NCBI GenBank assembly: GCA_020073465.1
Contig: JAIQFC010000018.1
Location: 123,591-187,590, forward strand
Length of the DNA stretch: 64,000 bases
Reading direction: 5' to 3'
DNA from: Terriglobia bacterium
GTDB lineage: Bacteria > Acidobacteriota > Terriglobia > Terriglobales > Acidobacteriaceae
Part shown: positions 28,969 to 39,506 of the stretch, one piece after another
How positions within the stretch are numbered: position 1 is the first letter of the stretch
Layout: every line of letters begins with the position of its first letter
Made by a program: the position numbers and the translations under genes
The notes under the pieces: generated by a model
Database searches by the model: none
The model's input: only the letters and a program-made list of their open reading frames with translations
What the model was told of the DNA's origin: nothing

Positions 28969-29045
28969 TGGTGCGCCCGGAGAGATTCGAACTCCCGACC
29001 TATTGCTCCGGAGGCAATCGCTCTATCCAGCTGAGCTACGGGCGC
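28969..29045 (-). tRNA. tRNA-Arg (anticodon CCG)
   Basis: The reverse strand folds into a full cloverleaf: 7-bp acceptor stem GCGCCCG/CGGGCGC, D-arm GCTC...GAGC, anticodon stem ATTGC/GCAAT with loop CTCCGGA (anticodon CCG, reads CGG), and T-arm GGGAG-TTCGAAT-CTCTC. Discriminator A and a genome-encoded CCA end the gene at 28969. All stems pair, with one G-U in the T-stem. Confidence 0.96.
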
Positions 29046-29146
29046 GCGCCAGTATCACCAGTTTACATGGGGAGTAGAGGCGCATCAATGCTCGCGCCCC
29101 AGGAGAGAGGCGGTTCCGCAGCCCACGAGTGTGGTTGGCCAGGTTT

Positions 29147-29470
29147 CTACCAGCGGCCGCGTCCGCCGCCCTCGCGGCGGCCGCCGCGATCTCCGCGATC
29201 CCGTCCGCCTCCGCCTGCGCGCTCGACCTTGGGGCGGGCTTCGTTCACGTTCAGCGTGCGTCCACCGATCTGCGAACCATTCAACGCGGCGATGGCTTTT
29301 TCTCCATCTTCGTTGCTGGCCATCTCCACGAAGCCAAACCCACGCGAGCGCCCGGTATCACGATCGGTCATGATGCTCACGCGGTCGACTTGCCCGTAGG
29401 CTTCAAACATCTGCCGCAGTTCGTCTTCGTTGGTGTTGAAGCTCAGGTTTCCTACAAAAATATTCTTCAC
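29147..29470 (-). CDS. RRM-type RNA-binding protein with Arg/Gly-rich tail
   Basis: 107 aa, GTG start with AGAGG seven bases upstream. Residues 1-80 form one RNA recognition motif: RNP2 is IFVGNLSFN (residues 4-12) and RNP1 is RGFGFVEMAS (about 44-53). The C-terminal 20-25 residues are an Arg/Gly-rich tail (RGG-like). The size and layout match the cyanobacterial Rbp and other bacterial single-RRM proteins, linked to cold response and mRNA binding. The role in this organism is not shown. It lies between the tRNA-Arg gene and ldh. Confidence 0.93.
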   Translation of the reverse strand: MKNIFVGNLSFNTNEDELRQMFEAYGQVDRVSIMTDRDTGRSRGFGFVEMASNEDGEKAIAALNGSQIGGRTLNVNEARPKVERAGGGGRDRGDRGGRREGGGRGRW

Positions 29471-29631
29471 GCGTCGGCCTCTGCATTGAGCTGTCGAAGT
29501 GCAAGCTCAATTCGGCGGACTTGGCAGGTCGGGAGGGCCTTCCTGAAAATCGGGACCGGAGCTGGCGAACAGTCGAATGCGGGCAGCAGTATAGCAGGTT
29601 TGACCAGTACCCCTGTCAAGCTGAAACTCGC

Positions 29632-30603
29632 TCAGGCCAAAGCGAGAGCCGAAATCGTTTTCTGAAGCACGCCCGCCGAGTGACGCAGCTTGGATATTTC
29701 GGTTTCATCGAGTTCGAGCCGCAAAACCCGCTGGATGCCTCCCCGGTCCACGACTGTGGGCAGGCTGAGGCAGACATTGCTGATCCCGCAATAGTCTTGG
29801 ATCAAGCTTGAGACCGATAGTACTGTGTTCTGATGCCGCAGAATCGCCTTGGTAATCTGCATGAGCCCCGCCGCCACAGCGTAATACGTGGCTCCCTTGC
29901 GTTTGATGATGCGGTACGCCGCGTCCCTGGTCGCCTCAAAGATCCTTTCCATTTGTGAAGGGTCACAGGCGATTCCGTTCAGACGGCAGTAGTCCGGCAG
30001 CCGCATACCTGCGATGTTCGCGAGGGACCAGACCGGCACTTCGCTGTCTCCGTGCTCGCCGATGATGTACGCGTGCACGCTGCGCGCATCCACCCCGAAA
30101 TGCTGACTCAACAGGAATCGAAATCGTGCGGTATCCAGAATCGTTCCCGAACCCAGCACCCGCGCAGAGGGCAAGCCCGAAAGCTTCCACGCCGCATACG
30201 TGAGCACGTCAACCGGATTCGTGGCCACGAGCAGAATGCCGTTCGCGCTATACTGCGCAATCTCCGGGACGATCTCACGCCATAGCCGCGCATTCGCCTC
30301 AATGCAATCAAGCCGTGATTGGCCCGGCTTTTGCCCAATCCCCGCGGCGAGCACCGTCATTGCGGCTCCGGCACAATCGCTGTAGTCCCCGGCCCAGATC
30401 CGCGTAGGATGAGCGAAGGGCACGGCGTGGTTGAGGTCCATAGCCTCACCTTCCGCCTTCGCGCGGTTGGCATCAATGAGCACGATCTCTGCCGCCAGCC
30501 CGCTCAACAGCAGTGCATAGGCAAATGTGGACCCAACGTTCCCGACACCGACCACGGCAACGCGAGCCAGGTGTTGAGACTGCTCTACGAGGGGACTGGA
30601 CAT
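29632..30603 (-). CDS. ldh: L-lactate dehydrogenase
   Basis: 323 aa. Interconverts pyruvate and L-lactate with NADH. NAD loop GVGNVGS (residues 19-25) and an acidic residue at the end of beta-2 (Asp44). Substrate specificity loop IGQKPGQSRLD has Gln91, the LDH-type residue (malate dehydrogenases have Arg). Arg97, Asn129, Arg160 and the catalytic His184 in IGEHGDSEVP are present. The start has GAGG upstream. No allosteric site can be assessed by eye. It is separated from the zinc-ribbon gene upstream by about 55 bp on the same strand. Confidence 0.92.
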   Translation of the reverse strand: MSSPLVEQSQHLARVAVVGVGNVGSTFAYALLLSGLAAEIVLIDANRAKAEGEAMDLNHAVPFAHPTRIWAGDYSDCAGAAMTVLAAGIGQKPGQSRLDCIEANARLWREIVPEIAQYSANGILLVATNPVDVLTYAAWKLSGLPSARVLGSGTILDTARFRFLLSQHFGVDARSVHAYIIGEHGDSEVPVWSLANIAGMRLPDYCRLNGIACDPSQMERIFEATRDAAYRIIKRKGATYYAVAAGLMQITKAILRHQNTVLSVSSLIQDYCGISNVCLSLPTVVDRGGIQRVLRLELDETEISKLRHSAGVLQKTISALALA

Positions 30604-30657
30604 GCTGGAGTCCTCACAAGATTTACAAGGGTTTCATGCAAGAAGGGCAGTCGGAGG

Positions 30658-30890
30658 CTAACATTCGTCTACCCTCCAATAACCCTCGCGGTGATATCCC
30701 ATTTGCAGCAGCCGGTTCTTGGGATCGTGACGTTTCCCGCAGCTTGGACAAATCAAGTACCGGCTCCAGGCCGTGCCCTGGTGGTCGTAGTTTTCCGCCA
30801 CCGCGAAGGTCGTCCCGCAGCTGCAGGGAACCAGAAACATGCGGGGGTACGCCTTTTCCTGTGGGTCCTTTACGGATTGACGCCGCGCTT

Positions 30891-30894
<4 letters not shown>
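30658..30894 (-). CDS. Zinc-ribbon miniprotein
   Basis: 78 aa from GTG 30894, which overlaps the typA stop as GTGA. Four cysteines in two pairs (CSC near residues 24-26 and CPSC near 49-52) suggest a small zinc-ribbon fold; ATG at residue 19 would give a 60-aa version that retains all of them. There is no signal peptide. It is co-transcribed after typA; a link to translation or ribosome stress would be plausible but is only inferred from the neighbour. No family name recognised. Confidence 0.6.
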
Positions 30895-32714
<1,820 letters not shown>

Positions 32715-32814
32715 AAGGATCCTTCCTGAATGTCGTCTCTTATCACTTTACTATGCGAAGGATGGAATTCTCTACGAGAAGGAATGGAATCAGGGAGGGC
32801 TGAAGCTACGTGGG

Positions 32815-33663
32815 TTATGGACTGGTGGGTTCCGAGAGTTCCGCCATAACATCCGCACTACCCTCGGCCCGCACCCGCAAGCGATACCAGAACACGATGG
32901 CCACCAGCGAAAAGATAAAGATGACGGTCGAGATCGCGTTGATTTCAGGCGTGATCCCGCGCCGCAGGCGTCCCCAGATCTCCAGTGGCAGCGTGTTGTC
33001 ACGGCCAATCAGAAAGAAACTCACCGCAATCTCATCCATCGAAAGCGTGAAAATCAGCAGCGCCGCGCCGACGATTGGGAGCTTGAGGTTGGGCACCGTG
33101 ATTCGCCAGAACGTCTGCCAGTAGTTGGCTCCCAGGTCGAGAGATGCCTCTTCCTGCGCGCGATCCAGCTTCTGCAGCCCCGCGAACACTTCCGTCGTGG
33201 CCACGGAAATCAATGCGGTCCCGTGTCCCAGCATGATGGTGAGCAGGCTGAGCCTGGTGCCTGTCAGGTTGAACAGCATCAGCAAGGAGAGGCCGGTGAT
33301 AATTCCCGGCAGGATCAAGGGCAGCAGCACCAGGCGGCGAAATAGCGCCTTTCCAGGAAACTGCGCCCGATCCAGCGCTAGTGCCGCCGGCACACCGAAG
33401 GCCAACGAGATCACCATGGCCGCAAAAGCCACTTGCAGGCTGTTGAGCACCGAGTCCCAGATCGGCCCGTCCGCGAACAATGTGCGGTACCAGTCGAGCG
33501 TCAGGTGATGCGGGGGGAAGCCGCCCACTCCTTCCCCGTTGAACGAATAGAGAATAAGGACTGCGATCGGCAAGTAGAGAAATGCGAAGACTGCAACTGC
33601 ATGCAGCAACAGCCAGCTCGAGCGTGGAATTGTGACTGTTTCGGAGCTCACGAGAAGCTCCAT
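32815..33663 (-). CDS. potC: ABC transporter permease, PotC type
   Basis: 282 aa if started at ATG 33663 (overlapping potB by 16 bp); GTG 33651 is better placed, with GGAG seven bases upstream and a 4-base GTGA overlap with the potB stop, giving 278 aa. Six hydrophobic helices and the EAA loop ([20 protein letters not shown], about residues 145-165) define it as a polyamine/spermidine-type permease. With PotB it forms the membrane channel. It is the last gene of the regulator-amidohydrolase-potD-A-B-C transcript; the typA gene follows about 100 bp later on the same strand. Confidence 0.9.
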   Translation of the reverse strand: MELLVSSETVTIPRSSWLLLHAVAVFAFLYLPIAVLILYSFNGEGVGGFPPHHLTLDWYRTLFADGPIWDSVLNSLQVAFAAMVISLAFGVPAALALDRAQFPGKALFRRLVLLPLILPGIITGLSLLMLFNLTGTRLSLLTIMLGHGTALISVATTEVFAGLQKLDRAQEEASLDLGANYWQTFWRITVPNLKLPIVGAALLIFTLSMDEIAVSFFLIGRDNTLPLEIWGRLRRGITPEINAISTVIFIFSLVAIVFWYRLRVRAEGSADVMAELSEPTSP

Positions 33664-34496
33664 TTCTTTTCAAGTCGCTCGGAGAGAAACAGGAGGCTCA
33701 CCACCAGGACCAGCATGCACAGGGAAATCGCCGCCCCCAGCGGCCAGTTGTAGGCGGCTCCAAACAGGCTGACCACGATATTCGAGATCATGATGCCGCT
33801 GGGTCCGCCCAGCAGCAGCGGCGCGAGAAAGTCCCCCAAGCTAAGGACGAAGGCAAACGTCGCTCCCGCGAGCACGCCCGGAATGGAGAGAGGGAAGATT
33901 ACCTTCCAGAAAGTCTGTGCCGGAGTCGCTCCCAGGTCATGCGAAGCCTCTACCAGATTGCGAGGAATATGTTCGAGCGCCGCGTAAATAGGCAGGAAGG
34001 TGAAGGGCGTGTAGATGTGGGTCAGCGTCAGCACCACTGCAAATGGACTGTAGAGCAGAAACTCCAGCGGATGTTTGGTCAAATGCACATATTGCAGCAA
34101 GGTGTTCAGCACACCGTCAGAGCCGAGGATCGTTTTCCATGCGTACGCACGTACGAGGTAGCTGACCCACAACGGAATAATGACGAGCTGGTAAAAGAGG
34201 TCTTTTCGACGGCCCGCGTAGAACGAAAGAAAATATGCCAGCGGATATCCCAGCAGCAGCGAGAAAATGGTCACGCGCGCTGCGATCCACATGGAGCGCA
34301 GAAGCGTCTGCCAATAGACATCCACCCGCAGGAGATTCCGGTAATTCCCCAGGTCCCACGAATGCACGATGGTCTGCGCCGGCGTGACCGACCAGAAGCT
34401 GTAGCAGAACATCAACAGGTACGGCACGAGCAGAAATACCGCCACCCACACCAGCGGAGGAGCGGTGACGGCCGTCTTGTAAGCGCGGGAGAACAT
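33648..34496 (-). CDS. potB: ABC transporter permease, PotB type
   Basis: 282 aa from ATG 34496; the frame extends upstream through potA but that part is only a shadow. The start overlaps the potA stop by one base (TGATG). Six helices are visible, the first (PPLVWVAVFLLVPYLLMFCY) near residues 13-32; the cytoplasmic EAA loop LVEASHDLGATPAQTFWKVI is near 180-200. It pairs with PotC to form the channel of the polyamine-type importer. Confidence 0.9.
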   Translation of the reverse strand: MFSRAYKTAVTAPPLVWVAVFLLVPYLLMFCYSFWSVTPAQTIVHSWDLGNYRNLLRVDVYWQTLLRSMWIAARVTIFSLLLGYPLAYFLSFYAGRRKDLFYQLVIIPLWVSYLVRAYAWKTILGSDGVLNTLLQYVHLTKHPLEFLLYSPFAVVLTLTHIYTPFTFLPIYAALEHIPRNLVEASHDLGATPAQTFWKVIFPLSIPGVLAGATFAFVLSLGDFLAPLLLGGPSGIMISNIVVSLFGAAYNWPLGAAISLCMLVLVVSLLFLSERLEKKWSFS

Positions 34497-35599
34497 CAGA
34501 CTCTTCCTGGAGACTCGCGGACAGGCACCGCATCGTCCGGCGAAAATTCCAATTCGACCGTGTCCTGTGCGGCGGAGCCTGATGTGCGCACGACCAGGAC
34601 AAGGCCGTCTCCAGCTTCCACACCGATTAACTCGGTGGCTCCGTGGAATGCCCGGTGGAGAACCTTCCCTCGTAGGCGCACTGACCCCGCGTCGCCTGTT
34701 CTGCCGGCGGCGACCAGCCGAATGTTTTCCGGGCGCAAAGAGAAAAGCGCAGGCCCATCGGGAAACTTCGCTGGCCATGACAGGGAGGTACATCGCGCCA
34801 CGCCGCCGCGCACCTCGCCTTTCAATAGATTCGTGTGCCCAATGAATTGCGCGACATAGGCCGTGGCTGGCCGGCTGTAAATCTCCCGCGGGGTCGCCAC
34901 CTGCTCCAGTTCGCCCGAGCGTAACAGCGCGATGCGGTCCGACATCACCATCGCCTCTTCCTGATCGTGTGTGACGAAGACAAAAGCAATACCCACCTCG
35001 CGCTGCAGCGACTTCAATTCCACCTGCATCTGCCGGCGCAAGTTCGCATCCAGGGCTGACAAAGGCTCGTCCAGCAATAGCAACCGGGGACGGTTCACCA
35101 GAGCCCGGGCCAGCGCCACCCGCTGCTGCTGTCCGCCACTGATCTTGGAAGGCTTCGATTTCGCGTGCGGGGTCATCTTTACTTTGTCCAGCGCTTCTGC
35201 CACACGCGAAACAATCTCGGCGTCAGGCCGCTTCGCGACGCGCAACCCGTAGCCGACATTTTGCTCGACGGTAAGATGCGGGAACAGCGCGTAACTCTGG
35301 AACACCGTGTTGACGCGGCGCCGGTATGGAGGCTGCCGGTCCAGGCGTTCCTCGCCCATCCACAGCTCACCCGCGCTCGCGCTCTCGAACCCGGCAACGA
35401 TTCGCAGCAGAGTGGTCTTGCCCGAGCCGCTTTCCCCGAGGATCGTGAGGAATTCTCCCTCGGCGATCTCCAGCGAAATGTTCCGCAACACCGCATTCCT
35501 GCCGAAGCTCTTGGCAACGTTGCGGATACTGAGAAGGGAAGCCCGGATGGAATTCGGTTCGGCGCCGGAAGAGACTCCCGAGGTTGAGATGGAGGCCAT
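34496..35599 (-). CDS. potA: ABC transporter ATP-binding protein, PotA type
   Basis: 367 aa. Walker A GESGSGKTTLLR (about residues 54-65), signature KISGGQQQRVALARAL (about 149-164), Walker B RLLLLDEPLSALD (about 169-181) and the switch His within VFVTHDQEEAM (about 207-217) are present. A C-terminal TOBE/OB regulatory region (about 260-360) is as in PotA. It energises the PotBC channel. Family members with this layout import spermidine/putrescine or, in FbpC-type relatives, Fe3+ or other ligands; the PotD-like receptor favours polyamines. Confidence 0.92.
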   Translation of the reverse strand: MASISTSGVSSGAEPNSIRASLLSIRNVAKSFGRNAVLRNISLEIAEGEFLTILGESGSGKTTLLRIVAGFESASAGELWMGEERLDRQPPYRRRVNTVFQSYALFPHLTVEQNVGYGLRVAKRPDAEIVSRVAEALDKVKMTPHAKSKPSKISGGQQQRVALARALVNRPRLLLLDEPLSALDANLRRQMQVELKSLQREVGIAFVFVTHDQEEAMVMSDRIALLRSGELEQVATPREIYSRPATAYVAQFIGHTNLLKGEVRGGVARCTSLSWPAKFPDGPALFSLRPENIRLVAAGRTGDAGSVRLRGKVLHRAFHGATELIGVEAGDGLVLVVRTSGSAAQDTVELEFSPDDAVPVRESPGRV

Positions 35600-35635
35600 T
35601 CGAGTGTTGCCTTCCTGAGAGTCTTGCGGCTGCGC

Positions 35636-36703
35636 CTACTGCGCTGCCTTCACTTCGTTCCAGATTTCGTTGTACTTCGCCCGCCGCAGCACATTCTGCC
35701 AGAAGTAGAGGCGCTTCTGGTAGGTGTTCACATCATCAAGATGAAGACTCTTCACTTCATCCGGCGTCATGAACTGCCCCGCCTGCGGATTTGCTGGCGT
35801 ATAGCCGGTCACATCCGTAACCTTCTTCTGCGTCTGCGCCTCGATCATGTACTCGAGAAACTGGTAGGCCAGTTCCTTGTTCTCGCTGTCCGCGGTGATC
35901 ATCAGGTGATCAATCCACCCCGTCGTGTTCTCCTTCGGAATGGTCTCGCCAACAGGAAAGTTGATCTTCCGCAGCTGGTTGGTCATCAGCGGCCATCCCA
36001 TCGCGGCCACGACTTCGTGATTCTGGAACAGGTTCGTCAGCTCACCGCCGGTTGACCACATCTTGCGGACGTTCGGCTTCAGTTCCAGCAGCTTCTTCTT
36101 CACCGCCTCAAGTTGCGGATCACTCAGGTTGTAAAGCTGCGATGGATCCGGTTTGTCGAAGCCCAGAACCTGCGCCGCCATGTAAACTGTCGAAAGGTCA
36201 TCCCACACCGAAATCTTTCCGCGATACTTCGCATCCCACAGAACGCTCCAACTCTCCGGCGGAGCGGCAAAAACCGTCGTGTCATAGATCAGCGGATCGG
36301 GGCCCCACATGAATGGAACTCCGTACACCTGGCCGCTCACTCGCACCAGCGGCAGAGAAATGAGTTGCGGGGAAAGCTGGTTGTACCCCGGAATCTTGGA
36401 CAAATCGAGCGGAGCGGCCAGGCCTGCCAAAGCGATCGAGGTTGCCACATCGCTCGAGGGCGAGATTACGTCATAAGTTCCAGCGCTCCCCCCGCGCAGT
36501 TTGGCGACCAACTCGTCGCTGGACCCCATGTACGACGCCGAAACCTTGCAGTGATGCTGCTCCTCAAACGCCTTCACAAAGGAAGGATCGGCATAGCCTT
36601 CCCAGACCAGCAGATTCAGCGTGGGCGTCTTCTTCGTGCAGGCACCGGCGAGCAACATCACGACCAGCAATGGCAAAACCCCGATCCCGCGTCGCCAATT
36701 CAT
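35636..36703 (-). CDS. potD: Polyamine-type substrate-binding lipoprotein, PotD type
   Basis: 355 aa from ATG 36703, preceded by GGAGGGAAA; this start overlaps the amidohydrolase stop by 4 bp (ATGA). N-terminal lipoprotein signal ends VVMLLAGAC (mature Cys). The mature part is a type-D bacterial solute-binding protein: NLLVWEGYADPSFVKAFEEQ after the lipobox, and a C-lobe with the ENTTGWIDHLMITADS stretch. PotD/PotF bind spermidine or putrescine through four acidic and aromatic residues; by eye I cannot align all ligands, so the exact substrate is uncertain. Confidence 0.88.
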   Translation of the reverse strand: MNWRRGIGVLPLLVVMLLAGACTKKTPTLNLLVWEGYADPSFVKAFEEQHHCKVSASYMGSSDELVAKLRGGSAGTYDVISPSSDVATSIALAGLAAPLDLSKIPGYNQLSPQLISLPLVRVSGQVYGVPFMWGPDPLIYDTTVFAAPPESWSVLWDAKYRGKISVWDDLSTVYMAAQVLGFDKPDPSQLYNLSDPQLEAVKKKLLELKPNVRKMWSTGGELTNLFQNHEVVAAMGWPLMTNQLRKINFPVGETIPKENTTGWIDHLMITADSENKELAYQFLEYMIEAQTQKKVTDVTGYTPANPQAGQFMTPDEVKSLHLDDVNTYQKRLYFWQNVLRRAKYNEIWNEVKAAQ

Positions 36704-38445
36704 TTTCCCTCCACCTTGCTGTCGTTCTTTGCCCACTGCGGAGATTCGTAAACCACTTTTCCGCCGACCATGGTCAACAGCACTTCCGTCTTTCCAATCT
36801 CGGACGGCGGAATCTTGAACAGATCCTGACTGATCACGATCAAGTCTGCCAGCTTGCCGGCTTCGAGAGAGCCCTCCTGCTGCTCGCGCCGGCTCGCGAA
36901 CGCCGCACCCAGCGTATACGCCTTGATTGCGTCCTCCAGGCTCACCGTTTCCTTCGGGACAAAGCCACCTTCAGGTTTCCCCTGGGAGGTCTTCCGCGTG
37001 ATTCCAGTTTGCATTCCGGTCCACGGATTCATGGTGACCACCGGCCAATCGCTGCCAAAGGCCAGGCGCCCTCCGTCGGCTTCAATACTGCGAAACGACC
37101 AGGCTCTCTGCGCCCGCTCCGGCCCCGCGTTCCGCGCCCAGATGTCGAGCGTATCTTCATCCGGATACAAGTGCAGGGGCTGAACGCTGGCGATTACCCC
37201 GAGCTTCCCAAAACGCGGGATATCTTCGGCGCTAATCGTCTCGATGTGCTCGATCCGGGGCCGGGCGTCCTGGGTATGGTTTGTTCGTGCTGCTTCTTCA
37301 TAGGCATCGAGCGCGGTTCGTACCGCCCGGTCGCCAATCGCGTGCGTGAAGATCTGCAGCCCGCGGCGATCCAACTCCGTGACCGCAGCCTTGTACTTCG
37401 CCGGCTCCCAGAACATCTTCCCGATCTGGCTGGGATCATCGCTGTAAGGGGTAAGCATTGCGGCGGTATGCGCTTCCACCACGCCATCCAGCATGGTCTT
37501 CACCACGCCGCCGGAAATCCACTCGTCGTGATAGGTTTTCCGCACCTGCTCGATCTTCTCGAGATCCTCGGGCCTTAGTTCCGGGGGATTGAGAAAGTAG
37601 GCGACGTAAAACCGGAGGGTCAACTCGCCCTTGGTTCGAATTTCGTCGTACAGATCGAGATATTCGAAGTCCTGGCCTGCACTCTGCACCCGGGTCAGCC
37701 CGAACTTGTTGGCCTCATGGATGCCCCGGCGCAGGGCCGCCAGTCGCTGGTCGCGGGTTGGCTTGGGCATGACCTTCGCCACAAGATTGCCGGCTGCCTC
37801 TTTCAGCGCACCCGTGGCCTCGCCGTTCGCGTCGCGAACAATCCTTCCATTTGGAGGATCGGGAGTCTGCTTTGTGATGCCAGCCATGGCTAGTGCTTTA
37901 CTGTTCGCCCACGAACTATGTCCGTCGAACGCGACTAGGTAGATCGGCCGGTCCGGCACGACGTCATCCAGGATCTTCTTGTCCGGTAACGCGGAAGGAC
38001 CAAATGTCGGATACGTCCACCCCATGCCGGTGATCCACGGTTCAGTGGGATGTGAGTCGGCGTATTCCTTCACGCGCCGCTGGATCCAGGCCACGGTTGT
38101 CGCGCCGTTCAGGTCCACCTGAGTCAGGCCCAGCGATCCGTCCATGAAGTGGATGTGGCAATCCTCAAGACCGGGGAGAACCAGGCGCCCTTTCGCGTCA
38201 ATGACTTTCGTGGAGGTCCCACGGTATGCCTCGATGTCCTTGTTGGAGCCAACCGCCACGATCTTTGCGTCGCGAACAGCCACCGCCTCGGCCCACGGTT
38301 GCTTCTGGTTCACGGTGTATATCCTGGTGTCCAATACGATCGTGTCGGCAGCCGCTTTGCTCTGGGCCTGAGCGTCGGCAAATAAGAAGCACACCGCTAC
38401 CAGGCTCAACGTCAGCATCGCGGTTCGGATCGGCATGTTGAGCAA
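36700..38445 (-). CDS. Exported amidohydrolase (YtcJ-like metal-dependent hydrolase)
   Basis: 581 aa; a signal peptide covers about residues 4-28 (hydrophobic, ending ADAQAQ), start at Met1 or Met4. Metal-dependent amidohydrolase (YtcJ/DUF-type) marks: PGLEDCHIHFMDGS with the HxH metal pair His97/His99, GWTYPTFGPSALP near 145-157, later HAIGDRAVRTALDAYE with a metal His, and the GSDWPVVTMNPW segment with the metal Asp near the C-terminus. It hydrolyses amide or related bonds, substrate unknown. Being exported and placed between the regulator and potD, it may liberate an amine in the periplasm for uptake by the Pot system (inference). Confidence 0.87.
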   Translation of the reverse strand: MLNMPIRTAMLTLSLVAVCFLFADAQAQSKAAADTIVLDTRIYTVNQKQPWAEAVAVRDAKIVAVGSNKDIEAYRGTSTKVIDAKGRLVLPGLEDCHIHFMDGSLGLTQVDLNGATTVAWIQRRVKEYADSHPTEPWITGMGWTYPTFGPSALPDKKILDDVVPDRPIYLVAFDGHSSWANSKALAMAGITKQTPDPPNGRIVRDANGEATGALKEAAGNLVAKVMPKPTRDQRLAALRRGIHEANKFGLTRVQSAGQDFEYLDLYDEIRTKGELTLRFYVAYFLNPPELRPEDLEKIEQVRKTYHDEWISGGVVKTMLDGVVEAHTAAMLTPYSDDPSQIGKMFWEPAKYKAAVTELDRRGLQIFTHAIGDRAVRTALDAYEEAARTNHTQDARPRIEHIETISAEDIPRFGKLGVIASVQPLHLYPDEDTLDIWARNAGPERAQRAWSFRSIEADGGRLAFGSDWPVVTMNPWTGMQTGITRKTSQGKPEGGFVPKETVSLEDAIKAYTLGAAFASRREQQEGSLEAGKLADLIVISQDLFKIPPSEIGKTEVLLTMVGGKVVYESPQWAKNDSKVEGK

Positions 38446-38523
38446 TGACTTGTTCCTTTCTCTTAGTGCCCGTCGAGGAATCCTTGGAGGTTGTCGACGT
38501 TGTTCCAGACGGTCGCACGTCGA

Positions 38524-39324
38524 CTAAAACGTCGGCGGTGTATTCACCCACAGCAACCAGGTCTCATGGCGCCCGGGATTCTTCCAGCGATGCGGCGTCG
38601 CACTTTCAAAGTAGAAGCTGTCTCCCGGCTTCAGGCGATATTCTTCGCCCTCCAGCGTGATCGCCAGTTCGCCGCGCAGGACGTAAAGAAATTCTTCCCC
38701 TTCGTGCGTATAGGACTCCCCGCTGCCCGACTCGGGAGCGATACGAAACAGGTGCGGCTCCATTACCGTGTTGCCCCAGGCCAGCAGTTCCATGCGGACG
38801 CCGGGCCCAGCTTCCAGCACCTTTCTTTCCTCAGGGCGCACGCGCCGGCGGCTCGCCCCAGACGCGTCAAAGAAGTCGAGGATGTTCGTCTTGTAGAAAC
38901 GCGCCAGCTTGCGCAGCGTGCCGACAGACCCGGACATCTGCGAGCGTTCCATGGCACTGAGAAAGCCCACGGAGATCCCGACAGACCGCGCCACCTGCGC
39001 CAGCGAAAGCCCCCGCTTCGCCCGCAGCTGTCGCAGACGCCCGCCAATGGCCCCGGCATTCCCGTCCGCCGCCGGGCGCACTCGACCTTCGCGCTTCAGC
39101 AGTTGTACGATCGCCGCCGCGTTCAGCCCACGCACCTTGCGCAGGAACCGGGCCCGCTTCAGCAGCTTTACATCTTCGGAGGTGTACAGGCGATACTTGC
39201 TTGCCGTCCGCCGGGGGCGGGCCAATCCAAGACTCTCCCAGGACCGGATCACCGAAGGCGAAACCCCCACCTTCCGGGCCACATCCCCGATCTTCAGATA
39301 GCCTTCAGAGGCGCTGGAATTCAT
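38524..39324 (-). CDS. MerR-XRE-cupin three-domain transcriptional regulator
   Basis: 266 aa. Domain 1 (about residues 9-75) is a MerR-type winged HTH: LKIGDVARKVGVSPSVIRSW then the RYRLYTSEDV-like wing. Domain 2 (about 93-150) is an XRE/Cro HTH: LRQLRAKRGLSLAQVARSVG, GISVGFLSAMER. Domain 3 (about 175-262) is a cupin sensor: HEGEEFLYVLRGELAITLEG and a PGDSFYFESATPHRW metal/ligand strand. XRE-cupin regulators such as PuuR control polyamine genes; here a second DNA-binding domain is added in front. It heads the minus-strand unit with the amidohydrolase and pot genes and is divergent from a TonB-dependent receptor, suggesting local control of both. Confidence 0.9.
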   Translation of the reverse strand: MNSSASEGYLKIGDVARKVGVSPSVIRSWESLGLARPRRTASKYRLYTSEDVKLLKRARFLRKVRGLNAAAIVQLLKREGRVRPAADGNAGAIGGRLRQLRAKRGLSLAQVARSVGISVGFLSAMERSQMSGSVGTLRKLARFYKTNILDFFDASGASRRRVRPEERKVLEAGPGVRMELLAWGNTVMEPHLFRIAPESGSGESYTHEGEEFLYVLRGELAITLEGEEYRLKPGDSFYFESATPHRWKNPGRHETWLLWVNTPPTF

Positions 39325-39392
39325 TGCGCGTCACGGTTCCGGGGTGGAAGCGAAAATTAGAAATCCTGATGCCTGGAACGCTCTTTTTCCCC

Positions 39393-39420
39393 TTGACAGC
39401 CCACGCCCGGCTTCTCTAAC
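39393..39420 (+). promoter_or_regulatory. Candidate sigma-70-type promoter of the TonB-dependent receptor
   Basis: TTGACA (39393-39398) and TCTAAC (39415-39420) separated by 16 bp, about 90 bp upstream of the receptor's ATG. The -35 box is perfect, the -10 box weak. The candidate operator begins at the -10 end. Confidence 0.45.
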
Positions 39421-39442
39421 CTTGCGGGATTATAGCAAGGTT
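39418..39442. promoter_or_regulatory. Perfect inverted repeat, candidate operator
   Basis: AACCTTGC (39418-39425), nine-base spacer, GCAAGGTT (39435-39442). The arms are perfect 8-bp complements. The dyad sits in the 182-bp divergent region between the MerR-XRE-cupin regulator and the receptor, overlapping the predicted -10 box and start of transcription, a position expected for repression. No second copy was found in front of the amidohydrolase gene. Confidence 0.55.
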
Positions 39443-39506
39443 GTCCGCAGAAGCAATCGTTCGTATGAGACAAAAACCGCCACCCCAAAGGACTGTTGGA
39501 GGACCC

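Noticed and set aside
34497..34793. N-terminal extension of potB
   Set aside because: Arg-rich sequence read across the potA gene; the ATG overlapping the potA stop precedes the first membrane helix.
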